NCBI GenBank assembly: GCA_963576785.1
Contig: OY756142.1
Span: forward strand, 620,001-684,000
Reading direction: 5' to 3'
DNA length: 64,000 bases
Source: Chlorophyllum brunneum
Taxonomy: Eukaryota; Basidiomycota; Agaricomycetes; Agaricales; Agaricaceae
Position numbers and translations under genes: made by a program. Below are positions 49,991 to 61,499 of the stretch, one piece after another (within the stretch, counting starts at the first letter, position 1; each line of letters starts with the position of its first letter). Below the pieces are notes generated by a model, which saw nothing but the letters and a program-made list of their open reading frames with translations, searched no databases and was not told the origin of the DNA.

Positions 49991-52080
49991 CCTGTTACTT
50001 TCTCTAGACAAGAGTTAATACTGGGTCATATAGGATGGCAGGGGGTGTTCTCTTGGCAAAGGGGCTCAAAGACTAGGCATACTGGTTACCTTCTGTCTGT
50101 TCACTTTGAGGGCTCCTCTAGTAGTGGAGGGGCCCAGCACACTCCCAAATGGTGTCGTAGTTCTCCAATGGTGGAACTAGCATTAGTCTATTTGACTGAG
50201 CTATGGTATAAGTCTAGTCTAACTAGACCTCTACTCCAACATGGAAACTATGGGAGAGGCTTCATTCCGCCCCATTTCCTGGCTGGGGTAACTCAGCTGA
50301 GAGGGTCCGAAAGGATAGGAGTTGATAAGAGAGGGTTTGGGGAAAAAACAAGCTGACTGCAAAAACAGGCTATCTCCCTCTAGTTGCATTGCTAGGGTGT
50401 GGATCCATAGACAACCCCCCCTGGCTGCACTGAACATTAGTAAGGATCACTCAAACTTCAGGGCACTATTCCATGAGGGTGCTGTAAGGTATTCCATGGA
50501 TTTGCTTTGTAAGCAAGGCACAATCACCTCTCTGGTAGCAGCCCCTACAAGACAGAGACCCTAGACACTATTAAGATGGGGATCTGTGCCCTATGGGCAT
50601 AGCAAAGTGGGTGCTGGGGTATGGGAAGCCAGCTGGGAGTAGGACCCCAGAGTCACTGGTGGGCCGTGACGGACTATGCAGAGAATGTGTGGCCCAGCCA
50701 GAGAGGTCTAAATCCTCTGTCGGTGGGTCTCAGAAAGAAGCCAAGTGTACCTGCTTAAGTTGATACTGCAACGCCGCCTTTGGAGGGTAAGGACATTAGT
50801 CTGCAAGGGGCCCCTTAGTCAAGAGGCATTACCAAGGTTCTTGCTACAGATGACTATGACAAAGTTAAGCACATTCATGTGTTTACTGACTCCCTCATGG
50901 TCTCTTGGCTTCTTCTCAATTGCTTGTCTCACTCTTGTCAGCGGCAGTTCATCCTTATCTCAAAGGCACTCCTAACTTGGTTTAGTAAGTCAGACCAGCA
51001 CTGTCTTTTGTTCTACTACACTTTATCTAAATGCAAATATAGAATTCAATGAGCCACTCATAACTGGATACAAACAGTTGCCTGGCCTAACCAAAGTCAA
51101 AATCACCAAGTACCCAACTCACTCAACTTCTTACACGAAAAGTCTGCCAAATACACCATTCACACATGGCAGGCCATGTTCGGTTTCAAGAAATACAGTG
51201 GTAGCTCCTTCTTCCACCTTCTGGTACAAGCAAATGGGGCCTCTGTCCTACCGTCGCACATCAACTCCAGCCCTTGGATACAAGAATGTGGATACCAGCC
51301 TCAGCTCTTTGCATAAGCTTGTCACGCCATACTATGTCATGCCCCAATTGGAGAGTACTGTCTAAGGTTCTTCCCTAACAAAGATTTATCATGTTACCAC
51401 TGCAACAACCAACTGGTCCAAACTAGGTCACACATCCTCTACTGGTGTCAAAACTTTGATCACCACTATGGTGTCAATACCATCAAGAAGTTTGTTAACT
51501 TCTTATGTCATAATCCCACTGTATTCAGCTTCCCTCCAGAATCTGATTGCCCTCATATTCACACTGGTTCAGTACCCCTGTTGCATCATCATCAAGTCCA
51601 TCAGAGGTTTGGGTCCGCACCTACATGAATCCTTTCTTATCCTTTAAATTTTTCTTGTGCTCTTCCAGTTATGAACTTCATATTCATTTCTTTATCTCTT
51701 CCTTCCTTACTCATCTACTATTTTAATGTAGTTTTCATTCAAATTTCATTATTTCCATGGTGTCTAGGCTATGTCCCTCCACATGCTAGTACTGTTCATT
51801 GTTCCCCCTTGTGATTGCAAGTTGATAGTTCCTTTTCTATCAATTTTTCTCTCTTACTCACTCTCTTCCGACTTCCTTTTATTTCTTTTTCCTGCTGATC
51901 AACTTAGGTACCAAATTTCTCTCTAGTGTATGCACTAGATGGCATCAAGTCTTGTGGGATTAGTTCACTTGTAGTTTACTTTCCTTGCTCCAAATATTCT
52001 GTACATTCTGCCTTTGTATGTATGTACATATGGACTGCAATCAAGTACCGCTATATAAATTGATGATTAAAAAAAAAAAA
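49991..52080 (+). pseudogene. Outer LINE 3' part: RNase H and 3' UTR
   Basis: Plus-strand remnant with RNase H-like HVFTDSLMVSWLLLNC (about 50,875-50,925), KCKYRIQ and WQAMFGFKKYSGSSFF, then a post-RNase H CCHC-like segment (CYHCNNQLVQTRSHILYWC, about 51,390-51,450). It then has a T-rich 3' UTR ending CTGCCTTTGTATGTATGTAC...poly(A). Stops and shifts break the frame. The 900 bp after 49,991 show no domain. The same protein blocks occur in the minus-strand copies at 60.4-61.5 and 61.5-64 kb, so all belong to one I/Tad-like family with RNase H. Confidence 0.75.
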
Positions 52081-55000
52081 AGATTTTTTCATCCAGATCA
52101 CCATACAAATAGGCAGTTTTTACATTAATACTTTTGATCTCCCAATCTTTGACTGCTACTAAGGAGAACAGGAGACGAGAAGTTTCATAGTGGACAACTG
52201 GAGAGAAAAGCTTGTTGTAGTCAAGACCTTCCTCCTGTGACAAATCTTTTGCCACTAGTCAAGCACAGTGACAACTGTCTGACTTAGTGTTGAAGACCCA
52301 TCTATTTTTAACAATGTTAATACCCTTGGTAGGGCAGTCTACTAACTTATACACATTGCGTTTTCTGAGCATATTGAGCTCTTTAAGGCATACCTTAAGC
52401 CATTTGTCATGCTCAGTAGGCAGTAACTTGGCAAGGTCCCAAAATTGGACTAGTTGTGGCAATGGAGAAGTTGTACTGGCCTTAGAAAGACAGTAATGGA
52501 TTAACTCTATACTACCTTCATGAATTAATCAGCAAAGCTCTTCCTCACTTGGCTGAAGCATGGGTGAATCAATATCAATATTCTGCTCACATACTGGCGG
52601 GGGAGGTTGCAGCCTATCAGGCGCATACTCATTTTCTCCTGGAATGCAATCACCAAGCCCTGGAGGAGTGTTAGGTTGGCTAGAATTCCATTGTCCTCAT
52701 CTAGGCTAACTGAAAGGTTTATACCTTTCATAGATCCTAAGGATGTCCTTTGGGTGTTGGTGGTTGCCATAGATGTTTTCTTCTCTTTGTGGAACCTAAA
52801 AAGTGGTTCAATCATGGAGTTTTCTTGGTGCCTTGATGTCTGGATAAAGAATGAAGATCCCTTCCAGAATGGGTATGGGAGCCCAGTCATGAGCATATGG
52901 ATTAGGCACAGGTGTAGCCTCCTCAACATCATCCTCAACCTTAACTCCTTCTGGAGGCTAAGATAGCATAGGTGGAGAGGGAGGTGGAGCCAGATCCTTA
53001 TAGTATAATCTGGGAGAAGATTCTCCGGAGGAGGAAGAAGGCAGAGGCAATGGAGTCCACTCTCTGGGACTAGGCATAGGAGTTTGTGAACAAGGAGGTA
53101 ATGGTATTGATCCAGCATGCAGTATACTCAGACTGGATAATCTTGGAACAAATCCATCTCTAGAAGGGGGAGAATTTAATCCATCTTGATCATTTGACTT
53201 GCTATTATTAGGTGGCAATTGGCCTTGTCATTTGGACTGTGATAGATATCTGGGAAAGTAGAGTTCATCGAAGACAGCATGGGGGAAGATAAAGATAAAG
53301 TTGTTCCACTGATGGTGTATAAATTTGAAGTTGCTGCTATCACCTGTATAACCAATGAAGATCATTAATTCTGATTTGAGCACAAGTTTGTCTTACTGCA
53401 CCTCATCAGAAAGGTATATATAGGTCCCACAACTGAATACTTGGAAATAAGTTTCCTTCCAAACCATGTCTCATAGGAGGTGATCTATTTCAGGTGCTTC
53501 ATAGGTATCCTGTTATAGACATGAGCAGCCATATCAAATGCAAATTCCTAATAGCTAGCTGAAAGGCATACTTCAAGTTACATAGATTGCACCTTTTCTA
53601 GAAGTGTTTGATTAAGACATTTAGTGCACCCATTCTGTTGGTGAATGTGCAGTACACTTGTTTTATGAAGGATTTCTTTCTCAGCAAAGTAGTCCTTGAG
53701 TTTCTGAGACATATATTCTCCTCTATTATTAGAGCACACCCACTTGATGTGTTTGCCTATTTGGTTCATCACCAATTCAGTATATACCTTGAAGGCACAT
53801 ACAGTATCTGATTTATTGCACAAAAAGAAAATATGCACAGAGGAAGAGTAGTCATCAAAGAATGTCATAACCCATTTGAACTTATAGTAAGAAATAATGG
53901 GGAGTTCCTGAAAATCCAAATAGATCAATTCAAGGATCTCAGATATACGAGATGGGTTCTTATGATAGGCCTTGTTCGGCAGCTTTCTATGTACACAACC
54001 AGGGCAAATCTTCTGTTCCTTTGGTGGAAGTACCAGGACAGATTCCATGTGTTTTGGCATGTAATCCAGAGCCTGATTGGATGGGTGTACAAATCTTTGA
54101 TCCTAGATATCATCAGATGTGGTATTTTTGTTGATCAAAGCCAAAGAGAATCGAAGATCTCCATTATACAAGATGCATGTGTCTACAAAGTGAACTTAGT
54201 TTGAAGAAGCACCCTGGTGATTGTCCACTCAGGAATGGCTTACCACAAACATCATGAATGACAGTCTTTCTATTGGACATTTCTGCAATCAGACTGGTTT
54301 TATCCATGATGGATCCAGTTGAGAGAAGTCTCATATCTAACTTTAGTATGTGATATACTGGACAAAAACACAGGATCTGCCACTGAACTTTGCTGGACTC
54401 AAGTTTTACTTCTGTCTCTAAATAGATAGTGTTATAGGATCCAATAGAAAAGTGGATCCATCTGCAATTTGCACTGATCCAAAAGAACCTTTGACAATAT
54501 CGACAAGATCCCTCTTGTTTGGAGTAACATTGAGAGAGGCACTAGAGTCCAAAAGCCATTTATTGCTCATTTTACGAGGTCGCCTATTCATCACACATCC
54601 ATATGCACTATTGCAGCTATGTGTTATTTCACATGTATTCTTCACTCTTGAAAACAGAGGAGAAAATTTTATTTCTGAGGTTTTATATAATCATGCATAA
54701 TTGTATATATAAGAAGTCTGGCTATTTATCCAAGAGTCTACATTGGCTGAGGTTGCACTCTGTGCACCCAGTCAAGAGTCTCCTTGGACATCAGTGATGC
54801 ATATAATACTCCTGCAGTAATCTTCAGATTTATGTGAAGAGCTAGTGAGATTTGGCTTACCTACTATTGCTTTATCTGAGTAGTCCTTATCCTCAGATCC
54901 CATTGACACTGCATCCTTGTCCATCTTGACAGTGGTCGGTGCTAGAATGCTCACAACCAGTTTGGCTGCTGGAGTGGCACCAAATAGCTTATCAACTTCT

Positions 55001-56106
55001 ATAATAGAGGTGGCCATCAGAGGAGAGACCAGATAGGGAAGGGAAGTGTTTCCCATATGTTTCTCATAGAGATCCAAGGCTTTTGCCTTGGCAACTGCAT
55101 ACGGAGATGGGCAGCACCAGGGATCCTGAGTTTTCTTCTCAGCAGGTTTTGTCATCTGTGACAGAAGGGAAGGTGAGAGAGGTGTGGAGGACTGCATCTT
55201 GGTGACAAGACTGCAAGTACTTTTCTTTGGTTTGGTGGTCAACTTGGCAAAGCCAAAGTTAACTGAGTCCATTGTATAGGCCAGTTGCCCAGCATTATTC
55301 CCAGAGGGAGCTGGTTTCCCAGCATCAACCTCATTAGCTTGGCCTTTGCTGCTGCCCTTTGCTCCACATTGTCTCTTCTTTTTTTCTCCTTCTGTCTGTG
55401 GTTGTTGCTACTACTGTGGAGGTCACTGTTGCTGCTGCTGCTGAGGGCACTGCTGCTGCCCTTGCTGCTGCTGCTTCTGTGGAGGACTGCACTACTGCTG
55501 CTGCTGTCCCTGATAATGTGGGGGCATGCTTTGTAGTTTCATGCTGGAGAACTTGTTAACCAACTGGTTCACTTTGAGCATTGACCAGTGGTTCATGATC
55601 ACTCCTTGGACTGATGCAAAGGTAATGGCCAGGATCTGGGTGTTTACCATGAGGAATGGAGTAATGATGTTCCAGGTATTTGGAATGCTGGAGAGAAGAG
55701 TCATTGCTTTGATGATCTCAGGAATGGTACAATTGCTATTAGCATCAAGCTGTTCATAGAAAACAGCAAGCTTAGCAATTGGGCCAGAAGCATTCTCATT
55801 TGGATGGAGATAGAAGTGAATTGTCTCAACATATTTCAAATAGAGGCCAGAGACAGACTCTAGGCCATATGTGGTACGAAGGTGTACTTACATGCTGTTG
55901 ACATTAGCAAGGTTTTCTTTGATCATCTCAGCAGGGAGTTTACTCTTGATAATTGAGTAAACTACACAGTGTAACCAGATGCATGAAGCATGTTTGATTG
56001 CCTCCTGCCCTGTGGGAGGAGGAATAATTGCATAGGTGGGGGCAAGAGTATGTATTTGTGACAGTGGTGTCAGCAGAAACTCATCGCCAATAACAGAAGT
56101 TCCATC
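52081..56106 (-). pseudogene. Ty1/copia remnant: gag, protease, integrase, start of RT
   Basis: Minus-strand 5' part of the copia element, read from 56,106 down. Gag has LKYVETIHFYLHPNENASGP and WNIITPFLMVNTQ, and a Gln-rich tract from a CAG-like repeat at 55,420-55,510. The protease region is WLLDSSASLNVTPNKRDL (54,550; DSSAS where DSGAS is usual). The integrase has CPGCVHRKLPNKAYHK, WVMTFFDDYSSSVHIFFL, NRGEYMSQKLKDYF and HQQNGCTKCLNQTLLEK (54,060-53,580). The RT start has ELNMLRKRNVYKLVDCP, NRWVFNTK and LDYNKLFSPVVHYETSRLLF. Many stops and frameshifts. The right end stops at the LINE at about 56,107; no 5' LTR is seen. Confidence 0.85.
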
Positions 56107-56112
56107 CCTTCT

Positions 56113-58380
56113 TTGACTCGTACCACCACCATTGATTTACAAAACTCGATTATACAGTACAAGTCTACAGTACAAAGGATACATTTCATGCCTGCGCTAT
56201 GTTCTAATCTCTCTCCGAGAGAGACCACGCCTGACGGCGATGGGGAAGTCTTTGGGAACACACCACGTATTCCAGCCCCCTCTATCTTTGCGGCCTCTGC
56301 GGCTCTGCCCCTTCCCGGTGTCCTGTTTCCTAGGATGCCATCTATGACTAGGCCTTTTGTTCCCACGGACCAGGCCTATAGCAACACTGTTCCCCCATCG
56401 GTCCGCAGCAGCAGGCCGTCCACACCACTAACACCCTCAAACCCCCTCCAGGGTGAAGGAGACAGAACCATCCATTGGGCTTCCAAACAGTCAAGGCCGG
56501 AGGGAGACCAATACTACTCGGGAGAGAACTAGGCTGAGCAAGTCGAAGAAGAGCTAAAGCCCAAAGTCAAAGTTGAAGATGAGGAAGAAGACAACAAAGA
56601 GGATCGTGAAGATGGTCCAGAAGAATTTTATGAAGATGCTGTCAGAGAGGTCAGCAAGATCTCTGAATGGGTCAAGGCCTGCAGCACATACAACATGAGT
56701 GGCAATGAGGGGCTGGCATTTGGGCGAGCCTTCACAGAACTAACAGAGACCTTGATGAAAGCGGGATGGCTTAAGGTGGTGGTTGACAAAGAAAAGAATG
56801 ACCTCCATGGTTGGATGGGGGTAAATTTTGGTAAGATTATTGTCCATGCTGAGGAAACCCCCCAGCCAGATGTTTCCACCCTTTGACGTGTGGCCTTCAA
56901 AGGTCCCATGCGAAAACCTGACGATGTCCGCATAGAAGTTGTCGAACACATTGTCACTCCAGGTATCACCGATAGCAATGATGTCACTCATTTGGGTATC
57001 TCCAATGATGACATTCAGATGATCTCTGAAGCAGAGTTCAGGACCGTCACCCACAACAAGAAGAGTCGAAATCAGAAGCCAAGAAGTCTGAACCCAGGGA
57101 CCACTAATTCCGGGGTTAAAAAGACTAACCCTACTACTAGGTCGAAGAAGACGACCCCCATGGTGCCTGCCAAGGCTACCAAAACGCCGGTATCTCCGCC
57201 CTGCACCAAGGATGCCAAGAATCCCCAGGAAGAAACGAAAACTTCCTACGCCACAATAGCAGTCAAGAAGAACAAGGACGCTGCCTCCACCGCTGCCCCT
57301 TCCTCAAATACCTGGGACCCTCTCAAACTCTTAGAGTTGCGAGTAAATTCCTGGAATTGTCCAACGAGAAGATAGTTACTATGTATGATGCCGCTTTCTC
57401 CTCTTCCTCCCCCGCAAACAAAAAGCCAGCTAAGAAAGCTGGTGCTATCCGTTCCACCTTAAATGGTCCGTTGCACAAGCAAGTAATCATTCCCCTTCTT
57501 ACTGGGCCCAATTTTGGGGCTATTATCGACTCTCTCAACGCATGTCTCATAGCAGAGAAGTCCAAGACGAGGGTTATCGCCGCCTCGCAGGGTAAGCTGG
57601 GCCTTATGGTCCACACCTCGGAGGTATTGACCCCCACGGAGCTAGACATTGTTAAGGCGTGGCTCAAAGATAAATTTGGAGGAGTCACCACAGGCGATAT
57701 ATCTCTTCCAAAATCCAAATCATTCGTGAAAGTCACGGACGTCAGTTACATCACGCCCCAAGGACAAATCCTCACAGAGACCAATGTGGTTACCAGCGTT
57801 AGGAATTCGATCCATTCCAATGCCATACAATTTGCAATGCAGCCACGAGTGCATCGCAACTCCAAGCACTTGGACACCTGTATGGTATGGTTCGAGATCT
57901 GGGACTCCAAGGTGGGATCCAACATCACAAAAATCAAGGACAAGTTTCTCAACATCTATGGAGGACTCTTCCACATCAGGAGGGCCACTGCCAATCTGGG
58001 AGTACCATTCTGCAGAAAATGCTGCAGATGGGGCCACCCCCTAGTCCGCTGCTGAGCAAGGCTCTTTACCTGTACACACTGCAAGGGACCATACTCTACG
58101 GCCAACCACCAATTGTTCGCCCACTGCTGCAAGGGTAACAACAAGGCAGACCTGCCTATTGCGGCTACTCCCGCTGGAGAACCATGCCCTCATAAGACTA
58201 CGTGCTCCAACTGTGGCAAGGACCACCTCGCTACTGACCAAAAGTGTCAATTCTAGAAGAAGCGATTTGACCATGACTGGCATGCCAACAAAGCGCTTGA
58301 ACTAAGAGCAAATAAAGGAGTCCCGTTGCCTCCCTCCTCATCATCCCTGGCTAGTCGAAGCCAGACTAACCCCCCGCAAT
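56113..58380 (+). pseudogene. LINE ORF1 (Gag-like, three zinc knuckles), with nonsense codons
   Basis: RNA-binding ORF1 protein. Frame +1 starts near 56,113 and runs with in-frame stops at about 56,530 and 56,885, then through a Lys/Thr/Pro-rich linker (57,060-57,240). After a frame change at about 57,357 the core reads KIVTMYDAAFSSSSPANKKP, GKLGLMVHTSEVLTPTELD and DKFLNIYGGLFHIRRATANL, with zinc knuckles CRKCCRWGHPLVRC, CTHCKGPYSTANHQLF and CSNCGKDHLATDQKC. A TGA after the first knuckle (58,053-58,055) stands where the right-hand copy has CGA, a C-to-T change, and TAG breaks ORF1 again near 58,254. Confidence 0.75.
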
Positions 58381-60420
58381 GAATAACGCCCCCGATGATC
58401 AAGACAGGCCTCCTCGCTCACTCCTGAGTGAGTTGAAGGTCTGCTCTCACAACGTTGGAAGATCGTATGGAGTGATGGAGACAGTCCTCACACGCAGAGG
58501 TGACGTTGACCTCCTCCTCATACAAGAACCCCCATGGAGATTCCTCCGTGACATTCCCTCATCCGTCTCTAACAATGGATTCCCTCTTGTAGAAGGCCCA
58601 GTTCACCCGGACTGGATGCTCCTTTCATATCCGATTATCACCGAAGAAGTCCTCCAAGTGAGACGCCAACAATATCCTCAACAGACGGTCAACTTGGAAC
58701 ATTGTACCACTCCCCGAGTCCTCGCCTTTGCCCATAAGAGGCTGAAGCAACTCTGACCCTCCATTAGGAGAGATCTAATTGAACATCAAGACCTCTTGTG
58801 TATTTCCTTATACGCAGGAGGAGAAGAACTATTGCTGCTAAATGTTTACAACGACAGCCGTAACACCGCACTGCACTTCCTCAAGGAGTGCCTCTTTGAC
58901 CTCCCGCCCTTTCTTTTAATGGGTGGAGATATCAACATCCAATTGGAGTTATGGGACCCTTCAACGGATCAACATCCGGCGAGTGCGGACCATCTTCTCA
59001 TGATCGCTGAAGCCCTCAACCTCGTGAGGACAACTCTGTCTGCGGCCATACCAACTTGGTATGCCTCGGACCCCAATCTACCAGACACGGTCATTGACCT
59101 GTTGTTTGTCTTGGGAATGTTACCATACATCCCCACCCATACTATCCAGGCAGGCAATCGATACAACTCTGACCACGCCCCTCTCTTGATTAGGTTGCCT
59201 ATTCCGCAAATGGATATTGTCGTCAAAAGATTGACTATCCCCAAGGATTCGGATGAGGAAACCAGGTTCCTGACAGACATAGTGGAAGGAATCAACAACA
59301 AGAACTGGCTGATGAATGACGCGGAAGAGCTGGAGAGAGCTGTCGCAGAATTGGAGGTTTTATTTGACAGATCCTGGAACCGGAATGCGAAGAAGACCAA
59401 GATCACCACTAGATCCAAGACCTGGTGGAATGAGGAGTGCTCCACTGCACTTGCTACACACCGTACGGACCGCAAGAACAAGCGTAAATGGAACGCTTTT
59501 CGCAAGACCACGAGGAGGATGAAAAGAGCATATTTTGACAAGAAGATCCAAGAAATCTCAATCGACCGAAAACGCCCGTGGGATCTCACACCATGGATTA
59601 AAGATTGCGCACTCCCGGCCATGGAAGCCATGCGTCACAACGGCCAACCTTGTCTCATGCTAGACAATCTGTGGACAGCTCTCAATCAATACTACAACAC
59701 TGCCCGTGATAGACCAACTAACGTGGCAGTTTTGGACGAACTTCCTCCACCGAATGGAATGGAGAATAGGACTTGGGTGAATTTCTCTCTCCTTGAGATG
59801 ATGGATTCGCTCAAGGATACCTCGAATTCTTCTTCCCCCAGGCCCAACCATATTTCCTGGTCTTATCTTAAGCAGATCATTGCTGATGAAACTTGCACCA
59901 ATCTCTTCCTCAAAATCAGTAGTGCATGCCTAAGTATTGGATATTAGCCTGCACATTTCAAAAAGTCAACATCGGTGATCATCCCCAAACCTAACAAATC
60001 CGACTACTCTACTCCGAAGGCATTCAGACTGATTGTCCTCCTCAATACGCTGGGTAAGCTAATAGAGAAGATGCTTGCCAAACGACTCCAATTCGAGGCA
60101 GTGAAATTCAAAGTTCTCCACCCTCACCAACTGGGAGCCATCTGCCAGTAATCTATGGAAGATGTGGGACTCTTTCTGATGCATATCATCCGGGGAGCCT
60201 GGATGAAGAAGAAGAAAACATCAGTGCTTGCATTCGATGTAGCCCAATTCTTCCCCTTCCTTAACCATGATCTCCTCATTGACATACTGGGTTGGCAGGG
60301 ATTCCCCCCACAAGTTGCAGCGTTCTTCAACAACTACCTTAAAAAACGTTGCACAACCTACTGGTGGAATAATGAAACCTCTCCGGAATATGATGCAGTG
60401 GTAGGAGTAGGTCAAGGAGC
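58379..60420 (+). pseudogene. LINE ORF2: EEP endonuclease and partial reverse transcriptase
   Basis: The ATG at 58379 (MNNAPDDQDRPPRSLL) opens an endonuclease/exonuclease/phosphatase fold with catalytic landmarks KVCSHNVGRSYG, LLIQEPPW, LLMGGDINIQ and YNSDHAPLLIRL. One TGA at 58,754-58,756 interrupts it, and a TAG at 59,945 and another stop near 60,149 break the RT. RT blocks: SVIIPKPNKSDYSTPKAFRL, LGKLIEKMLAKRL and motif A LAFDVAQFFPFLNHDLLIDI. The sequence ends at GVGQGA; the YADD motif, thumb and RNase H are lost. Confidence 0.8.
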
Positions 60421-61477
60421 ATGGCATAGGATGGTGCAACACGCTCTTGCGAAGAGCTGAGGCTGGTGACTACATTCTCGTATCCAGGGACCAGACTTGA
60501 TGTGTGATGGTAAAGCGGAGGCCCCATTCGCTCGCACCGGGAGGTGGAGGAAGGAGCTACCGCTGTATTTCTTGAATCCGAACATGGCCTGCCATGTATG
60601 GATCACTCGTTTGGCTGACTTCTTGTGTAAGTAGTCCACAGAGTTAGGGACTTGGTGATTTCTACCCCGGTTAGGCCAGGTAACTGTTTGAATCCAATTG
60701 TGAGTGGCTTTCTGTATACCATATTTACACTTTGATGGCATATAATAAAAGGAAAGGCGGTGCTGGTCCAACTTGTTGAACCAAGCCAGGAGCACCTTTG
60801 ATGTGAGGATGGATTGTTGCTGGCAAGAGTGCAGCGAACAATCGAGTAGGAGCCGAGAGGCTGTGATGGAATCGGTGAACACGTGAATGTGCTCAACCTG
60901 GTCATATTCTGCAGTTGCGAGTACCTTGGTAATTCCTAAGTACTGTGCAACCAGTTCAGTGTCTGTCGACGTAGTTCCTCTGAGCCTCTTCATGATAGAG
61001 CTCCTGCTGTCTAGGTGTCGAATAGTAGCTGCCGCCGTGAACTGGCTGGCAAGCGGGTTGGGGTTGGGGTGGACTGAGCCATCCATGCCGATAATAATGG
61101 ACTTGTCATTCGTCGTTGCGTTAGTTGTAATATCGTCCCAAAGCGTCTTCGAGAGGTGAGGGCTGTCCCGGTTAAATCCTGTAAAGGATACATTAGTAGG
61201 GAAATGGTTAAGTAACCTACATCCAGGCCAGACAGATTTAGAAACAAAGTTAAAATGTTCTACATAACGAGTCTCGGGGGTGGGGTGCGAAATATCCATC
61301 ACAGCTCCAAGTGTCTTCTTCTTCTGAATCTCTGTGAAATTCTTGATGTGAAGTTGGTGAGGGGAAGAATGATACTCCTTCATCAATCTTACCAATGCAT
61401 GTTCATCGTCCAACGTATGAAGCCTCGACATCTGTCGTTCGGCCAACTTTTGGAGATGGAGTTTGATGGGCATGAGT
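60421..61477 (-). pseudogene. Minus-strand LINE 3' part: RNase H domain, 353-codon open frame
   Basis: Minus-strand copy of the C-terminal part of LINE ORF2, open from 61473 to 60412. It starts MPIKLHLQKLAERQ and carries the RNase H catalytic acids in IIGMDGSVHPNPNPLA, TDTELVAQYLGI and HVFTDSITASRLLLDC, followed by KCKYGIQKATHNWIQTV, KSAKRVIHTWQAMFGFKKYS and a truncated end LCHAP at the junction with the plus-strand copy. Its upstream RT part is missing here because another LINE was inserted at 61,478. No stop codon interrupts it, so it is younger than the outer LINE. Confidence 0.8.
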
Positions 61478-61499
61478 CTTTTTTTTTTTTTTTTTTTTT
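61478..61499. repeat. Poly(T), the poly(A) tail of a minus-strand LINE
   Basis: A run of about 20 T directly after the MPIKLHL start of the interrupted LINE and directly before the conserved LINE 3' end (AAATCAACAATTTATATAG): the signature of target-primed reverse transcription. Confidence 0.85.

Larger units (their letters stand above)
43221..52080 (+). mobile_element. Outer LINE insertion, shortened, itself split by a gypsy element
   Basis: Plus-strand non-LTR retrotransposon inserted in the copia RT. The LINE's own sequence is 43221-43507 plus 49986-52080 (about 2.4 kb; the rest is the gypsy element). It ends in poly(A) (52069-52081) directly before the right target duplication. Only a 5' segment and a 3' part with RNase H are present; endonuclease and RT are missing, so it was non-autonomous or deleted after insertion. 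Its last 80 bp match the 3' end of the LINE at 61,500-61,570 on the other strand. Confidence 0.75.
56107..60420 (+). mobile_element. Plus-strand LINE, 5' part, truncated inside RT
   Basis: Second copy of the I/Tad-like LINE family. ORF1 and the start of ORF2 are present in order; the copy stops in RT just after GVGQGA, before the catalytic YADD block, where it meets an inverted copy. The 5' edge (near 56,107, in the copia gag) is approximate. Confidence 0.75.

Noticed and set aside
52067..52255. Copia RT frame ending in a run of Phe.
   Set aside because: The Phe codons are the poly(A) tail of the inserted LINE read on the other strand.
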